64,000 nucleotides of DNA, taken from Tamarix chinensis. Taxonomy: Eukaryota > Streptophyta > Magnoliopsida > Caryophyllales > Tamaricaceae. Location: the NCBI GenBank assembly GCA_030549775.1, contig CM060175.1, positions 40,042,415-40,106,414 of the forward strand, in the 5' to 3' direction. Made by a program: the position numbers and the translations under genes. Positions within the stretch are counted from its first letter, which is position 1, and each line of letters begins with the position of its first letter. The notes beneath the pieces were generated by a model that was given only the letters and a program-made list of their open reading frames with translations, did no database searches and was not told the origin of the DNA. This document shows positions 59,325-64,000 of this stretch, piece after piece.

Positions 59325-61723
59325 TGTGATACCCTATATTTTTGTAAGATTCATTAAATGGGAAGTTATAGTGTTTATTAAAATTTGATAATGTTTGATT
59401 TTAATTTGGAAATATAATTGAGTTTAAGGAAAGTTGGATTTGAATAAGTTTTAGAAATTGAAAAAAATAAGTTTTCAAGAAAACTAATCAACTAGTTCTA
59501 TCAACTAATTAACTATTTTGTATTTTCAGCTAAGGGGTTTTGTTTGATTGAATTGATCGACTATTTTTGGAAACAGGTCGATTGATTAATAGAAAATTCA
59601 ACTAGTATGCCAAACTAATCAACTAGTTGGTCAAGTTAAGTATATTTTTGACACTCAATTTTTTTGGGAAAATTCCTCATACTAGAATGGAACCTTTATA
59701 ATCCCACTCTAAGGTGTTCCTTAGATATTTGTAACCCTTCTTATTATGTATCCAACTCTATTTGCTACCTCCAATTGATCCAAGGGTTCAATATGAACAA
59801 TTGAGTGTGAGGGTAGCCTTAGCTTTGTCTTTTTCCCCCTTTCTCCTCTACACACTTATGGAATTGATGCTTTTAACCCCAAAATACTTCTACTTAACTA
59901 GGAGATTCCTTCTCACATTGATCTTCTATTACCTCTCGTATGTTTGATACTCTCTAGATGAATTTGACCTATATTCTTCAAAAATCCCCATCTTAGTTCT
60001 GGTAGGGAATTGAACCTATTCTTGAAAAAATCTGTTAGGTTGACCTAAACTAATTGTCTAGTTCAGCCAAATTATGAGATTTTTATCTTTTAGCTTGGAT
60101 ATGATTTGCGATTATTCCTAATGATACTATACGGTTATGTAATGAGTGAAATACACCTTTTGATATGGATGGATTAAATGGATTATAATTCATGGCATAC
60201 TTAGTATAAATTTATGAATGCCTTAGTGGAAAAATCCAATTAAGTATTTTATGACTTTAAAGGGGTAACGTACTCTAGATTATTGACCTAAAATGGATTT
60301 ATCTAAGGGATTGGTTAATATTAATCAAGCATTAGTGGAAATCCCACCATATGGTTAGGGGAATAGAAATGGTTAAGATGGAATAAGTATATGCATGCCT
60401 TTCCTGCATGTTGTATGGGCCTTATATCATCAGATAACCTTGAAAATAACATACATATCACTTAAAGAGAAAGATGATTAAGTTGTGTATGGGTCTAGGT
60501 TACTCAATACTCAATTAGTTATCAGGGGGATAGTCTACCTTTGGGATTTTATTGGTGTCTTTAGGCTTTGCTTTCAGGTTGGATCCTAGTAGATCCAAGT
60601 CTTACCTACTATATACACTGATGAAGTACTGGGGGATATCAATACAAAAGGGTTTAGTTACCTAGGTGGTTTTTAGCTTTGGCCCAAACTTATGTCCATT
60701 AGTGCTTACTTGGCTTTGTCTTGGACTTATATCTATTGGTGGTTACTTAGCTTCAACTGGACTTTAGGTCCATTGGTTTGGATAGGCTTCCATAGTATGT
60801 GAGACCATGGGGTGTTTCACAATCCATCGCTTAATAAAGAATTTGGAATAAGCATGTTGCTAAGGAGAAAAAGGAAAAAGAAAAAAAATAGTAAAAGAGA
60901 TAATGGTTTAGAAATAAATGACCTAATGGATTAGCTAAGTGGAATAAAATGACCTTATTTTGGACCTATATGCAATGATGGTAGAAGCTTTAATAATAGC
61001 TAGACATTATACTTAGTAGATTGCATGTTTTCATCTATAATATTGTGTTATGTTGACATGCATGATGATTCGTGTAAGGTATGAGTTTTCGATGCATTAT
61101 ATGATCATGATATATTATTATATGGAATAAGAATGAAATATGTTAGTATGATCACCATATTATGTTGGAATTTTATTTGCTTGTGGATCCCATTAAGGAG
61201 GTAACTTAGCTCACTCATTATGAAGTATACCGATGTGCCCATTTGCTTGGTCACTTGCTCATTCCCACAAGCAAAGGGTTATGTGCAGGTTTTTAGTAAT
61301 GGTTAGTAGTAGACCTGCCTCGCATTGGGCATGGGTTCTGAGAGTGTGGACATCTGAAGACTTTTTTGTTGACCTTGATGGACCTGATTTTGCCTATTTG
61401 GGGCTACACCCTACTCTTTTTTCTATAATTTGAAATTATATACTTTAGCTTCATTATCCTCATGTATTTGAATATTTGAGGACCGTCGAGGTCCTTTTCT
61501 TCAAAATTTTATTTAATATCTTTGTATCATATTCCCACACACTTTACTATGGTTTTATCTGGTTTGATTCTCATCCTTGTATATTATATAGGATAGATGG
61601 TTGGTGCCCATCCTATGATAGGTGCGGCAATATCCACTCATTTTTCCACAATGTGTAATAGTTTTCTACTTTAGCATAGTTTTAAAATAAAATTTGTCAG
61701 TAGTTAAAAATGGGGGTGTTACA
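59325..61723 (+). repeat. 3' LTR of gypsy relic 2 (family B, 2,399 bp)
   Basis: It starts TGTGATACCCTATA and ends TTAAAAATGGGGGTGTTACA. The first 320 bases hold many AATCAACTAGTT-type words (59490-59650). A region at 60540-60790 repeats a phrase with 'ACTTATGTCCATTAGTGCTTACTTGGCTT' about three times. The 3' terminus is of the type shared with families A and D. Confidence 0.87.
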
Positions 61724-61734
61724 TTATGACAACC

Positions 61735-63470
61735 TGTAATCCCCCAAAATTTTAGAAAACCTATAATTTAATAAATAACTTTTATTTGAAATAAATTAGC
61801 TTTTAAGATTATTTAATTTAACTACTTTATGGATTTTTGAGTGTACAAATTTGGATATGAGTATTTAATAAGTTAAAAATAAATATTTTATTATTTTATC
61901 ACAGTATTCTAGATTAAATAATTTTTCAAACTAATATTTACTAAAAGTATCAATTTAAAAATAATATATTAAATAATATTAAATTAAATTATTAAATTAA
62001 ATTATTTATTAAAAGTATTACATTTTCTCATTTTCCTTTTCTTTTTCCTTTTCCTTTCCCTCTTCCTTTCCCTCTCCTTTTTCTCCTTTTTCTTCTTTCT
62101 TTTCTTTTCCTTTTTTCTTCTCTCCTTCGGGCTGCCAAGCCAGCCCTTCCTCCTCTCCCCTACGCACTGGGCCACTGGCAAATCTCCCCTCTCCCGCATG
62201 GCCCATGCGACGCAGCCCGCCTCTCCTTTCTTTTTCCCAGACTGGACCGACCAGCTCCCCTTCTTTCCTGCGCCGGTCCAACCACCCGTTCGCACCCTTC
62301 CCCCCTCCCTTCTTTCTTCTTCTTCTTCCTTTTTCATCGCCGCCCATGCCCGACACCCTGCGTACACCTGACCACCACCTGAAGCTGCCATCCTAACCAC
62401 CCCTACCTCTCTCCCTCTCTCTCTCTCTCTCCCCCGTCCTTTTCTTTCCTATTTCGAGCCAAACTATCCCCTACACCCTCCATCCATGCCTGACTTCTTT
62501 CCTCTTCTTCTCCCTTCATCTCCCTGTCACCCGACCACCATCTGCCACCCTACAACCTGCCCGACCGACCATCTACTCCTCCTACCTCTCCCTCTTCTTT
62601 TTCTTACCCTCACCAACCCTTCATTCCCCATAATTTTGAGCCCTCATCTCCTTCCCCGAGCCTCTTCTCTCCTTTCTCCTCCCTCCCATTCTTCCCTGGT
62701 TTTTTCACCACTGCCACCCTCCGCTGCTTACACTACCGCACTGCATCCCCTGTGCCGCCTTCTGTCACCACCTCCTACGACCCTGCACCATCATGCCACC
62801 CCCTCGAGCCCCTACATTTCCTCCCTTCTCCCCCATTTCTTTTCCTCCCCACTTTTCTCCCTTATCAGCATGCCACCTACAACCACTCCTTCCGCCACCG
62901 TCCGGTCGCCTATGCCGCCACCAAACCCACCATTCGACACCCTGCAACCTCCTCTACGATCCCCATACATTGATTGGCCAAAACAAGTCCTCGAACCCCT
63001 TCATTTTTCCCTCCTCTTTTTCTTCCTTCTCAGCCTCTCCACCTCGACCCACTCGGTAGCCATCTTCGTCGCCTCGCCGCCGCCGTATCCGCCACCTTTG
63101 GCCGCCAACAACCCATCATTAGCCTCCACCAACACCCCCTCTTCACTCCTACACCCTTACCTTGCCTCCAATCCTCCCCCATCTACCTCCTTTAAATTCC
63201 TGGTTTTAATGTTAACGTTGTTAAAGTAATCATCATTGGTGGATTTTACTCTTGTAAATGATTTGATGCGCTACTCTGATTTGAAAATGGATTGTAAATT
63301 ATATTTCACACTTTTAGCCTTAGCACTTAGTACTGGAAATGGTAGGAGTGAACCGGTCTGGTACTAAGTGTGGCGGTAAAATCCCCAGAATTCACGATTT
63401 TATAATTTACTTCCGCTAACTCTTTCAAATAAAATGAAATTTTTCAGTAGTGAATTTTGGGGATGTTACA
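61735..63470 (+). mobile_element. Family A solo LTR copy 3, internally deleted (1,736 bp)
   Basis: The same start (TGTAATCCCCCAAAATTTTA) and end (GAATTTTGGGGATGTTACA) are flanked by a perfect 5 bp duplication CAACC (61730-61734 and 63471-63475). It holds the AT-rich start and the C+T-rich island (62030-63190), then jumps near 63195-63210 to the last 270 bp. About 3.6 kb present in copy 1 (roughly 31215-34815) is missing, including the minisatellite, the TATAATAGTGG units and the hairpins. The 247-codon frame inside (62486-63229) is low complexity and not called. Confidence 0.92.
62030..63190 (+). repeat. C+T-rich island of family A copy 3
   Basis: It matches the islands of copies 1 and 2, with shared landmarks TTCGGGCTGCCAAGCCAGCC near 62126 and GGCCGCCAACAACCCATC near 63099. 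A short CT run lies at about 62409-62430. The reading frame between landmarks differs from copy 1. Confidence 0.8.
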
Positions 63471-63475
63471 CAACC

Positions 63476-64000
63476 AATACATTATAATTTTTTTATGCTA
63501 TAAATTAAAATGAAGGTGTATGCTCGAGCATCCAACTTCTTGGATTGTTTAGGATTCAATTTGTTAAATCCAATATTAGCATGGTAATTGTCCTCCAAAA
63601 AGCTATGTTAACATAAAGGATAAGAACAATTGTGCCTCAACACAACAAGAAAAAGGATCTATGATTCTCAACAAAGAAAAAATAATCATGAATCATGGTG
63701 AACATAAGAAAAGAAAGATAGTGATGAAGCCAAAAATCATGAGCATTTACCTACGTGTATGGTTTTTTAAGAAAAGGTTGAAAAATAAGTTTGGAGACAC
63801 TTATCTTCTAAAAAAAATCATGTCATAACATCTAGTATGTGGTGATGTGGGCATAAATGCACTCTTTAAGGAATAGGAAGGAAAACTCAAGATAGTCATA
63901 TGGTTACTCTCCTCCACAAAGGGTATGGAATGAGTAGCTTTTGTAATTTCATCAAAGGTATAGGTTTTGAAACATCCTTAAGCCTTATAAATTCAACATC
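63476..64000. other. Unassigned right-edge sequence
   Basis: AT-rich sequence beyond the copy 3 target duplication. Neither strand shows a domain I can defend. It may be part of the DNA into which gypsy relic 2 inserted. Confidence 0.35.

Larger units (their letters stand above)
47906..61723 (+). mobile_element. Ty3/gypsy chromovirus relic 2 with family-B LTRs
   Basis: A partial 5' LTR (47906-49930), gag fragment, protease, RT, RNase H and integrase relics and a 2.4 kb 3' LTR (59325-61723) lie in gypsy order on the plus strand. The family-A solo LTR at 50461-55976 splits it. Its proteins are collinear with relics 1 and 3. The first bases of the 5' LTR were displaced by family-A copy 4, so no target duplication can be read. 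Confidence 0.88.

Overview
This window looks like nuclear DNA of a flowering plant, from a heterochromatic, transposon-packed region. It is strongly AT-rich and contains no intact host gene. Nearly every stretch that can be recognised is a mobile-element remnant. These are a Cassandra-type TRIM with a 5S rRNA-like segment, L1-type LINEs with a CCHC knuckle in ORF1, Ty3/gypsy chromovirus and Athila-like relics, very long LTRs, and two hAT-type elements. Cassandra and this LINE/gypsy mix are typical of plants. I cannot name the species. No reading frame longer than about 400 codons exists, and the longest ones are low-complexity frames inside LTRs.

Layout. 1-5000: minus-strand L1 LINE relic (ORF1, endonuclease, reverse transcriptase), running off the left edge and split by a complete Cassandra (2829-3585, target duplication ACAAT). 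5000-6000: unassigned. 6000-16256: plus-strand gypsy relic 1 (gag, PR, RT, RNase H, IN, 2.7 kb 3' LTR), with a 1,987 bp hAT-like element in its integrase. 16257-18664: a minus-strand LTR with its polypurine tract. 18665-24980: AT-rich LTR-like debris. 24980-29696: minus-strand chromovirus relic 3 (integrase), split by a 3.2 kb solo LTR. 29697-35096: a 5,400 bp solo LTR of family A. 35102-36780: minus-strand Athila-like protease and pre-RT relic. 36787-41033: LTR remnant split by a 3.36 kb solo LTR of family B. 41034-44404: minus-strand family-A LTR ending in trinucleotide repeats. 44405-46190: minus-strand LINE ORF1 carrying a 504 bp hAT MITE. 46214-47905: 3' part of a plus-strand family-A LTR. 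47906-61723: gypsy relic 2 with family-B LTRs, split by a 5,516 bp family-A solo LTR. 61735-63470: a third family-A copy, internally deleted. 63476-64000: unassigned.

The parts form an insertion history rather than a pathway. LINEs and chromoviruses are the old substrate. Family-A and family-B LTRs inserted into them and mostly collapsed to solo LTRs. Small DNA transposons and Cassandra sit on top. The most notable object is LTR family A: three copies bounded by TG...CA and perfect 5 bp target duplications, two of them about 5.4-5.5 kb. The full-length copies share one modular plan: AT-rich start, C+T-rich island, about 30 bp minisatellite, a repeat carrying TATAATAGTGG, a hairpin block, and a conserved 3' end. 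All coordinates, TIRs and target duplications were read by eye. Identities and family names are pattern recognition, not database results.
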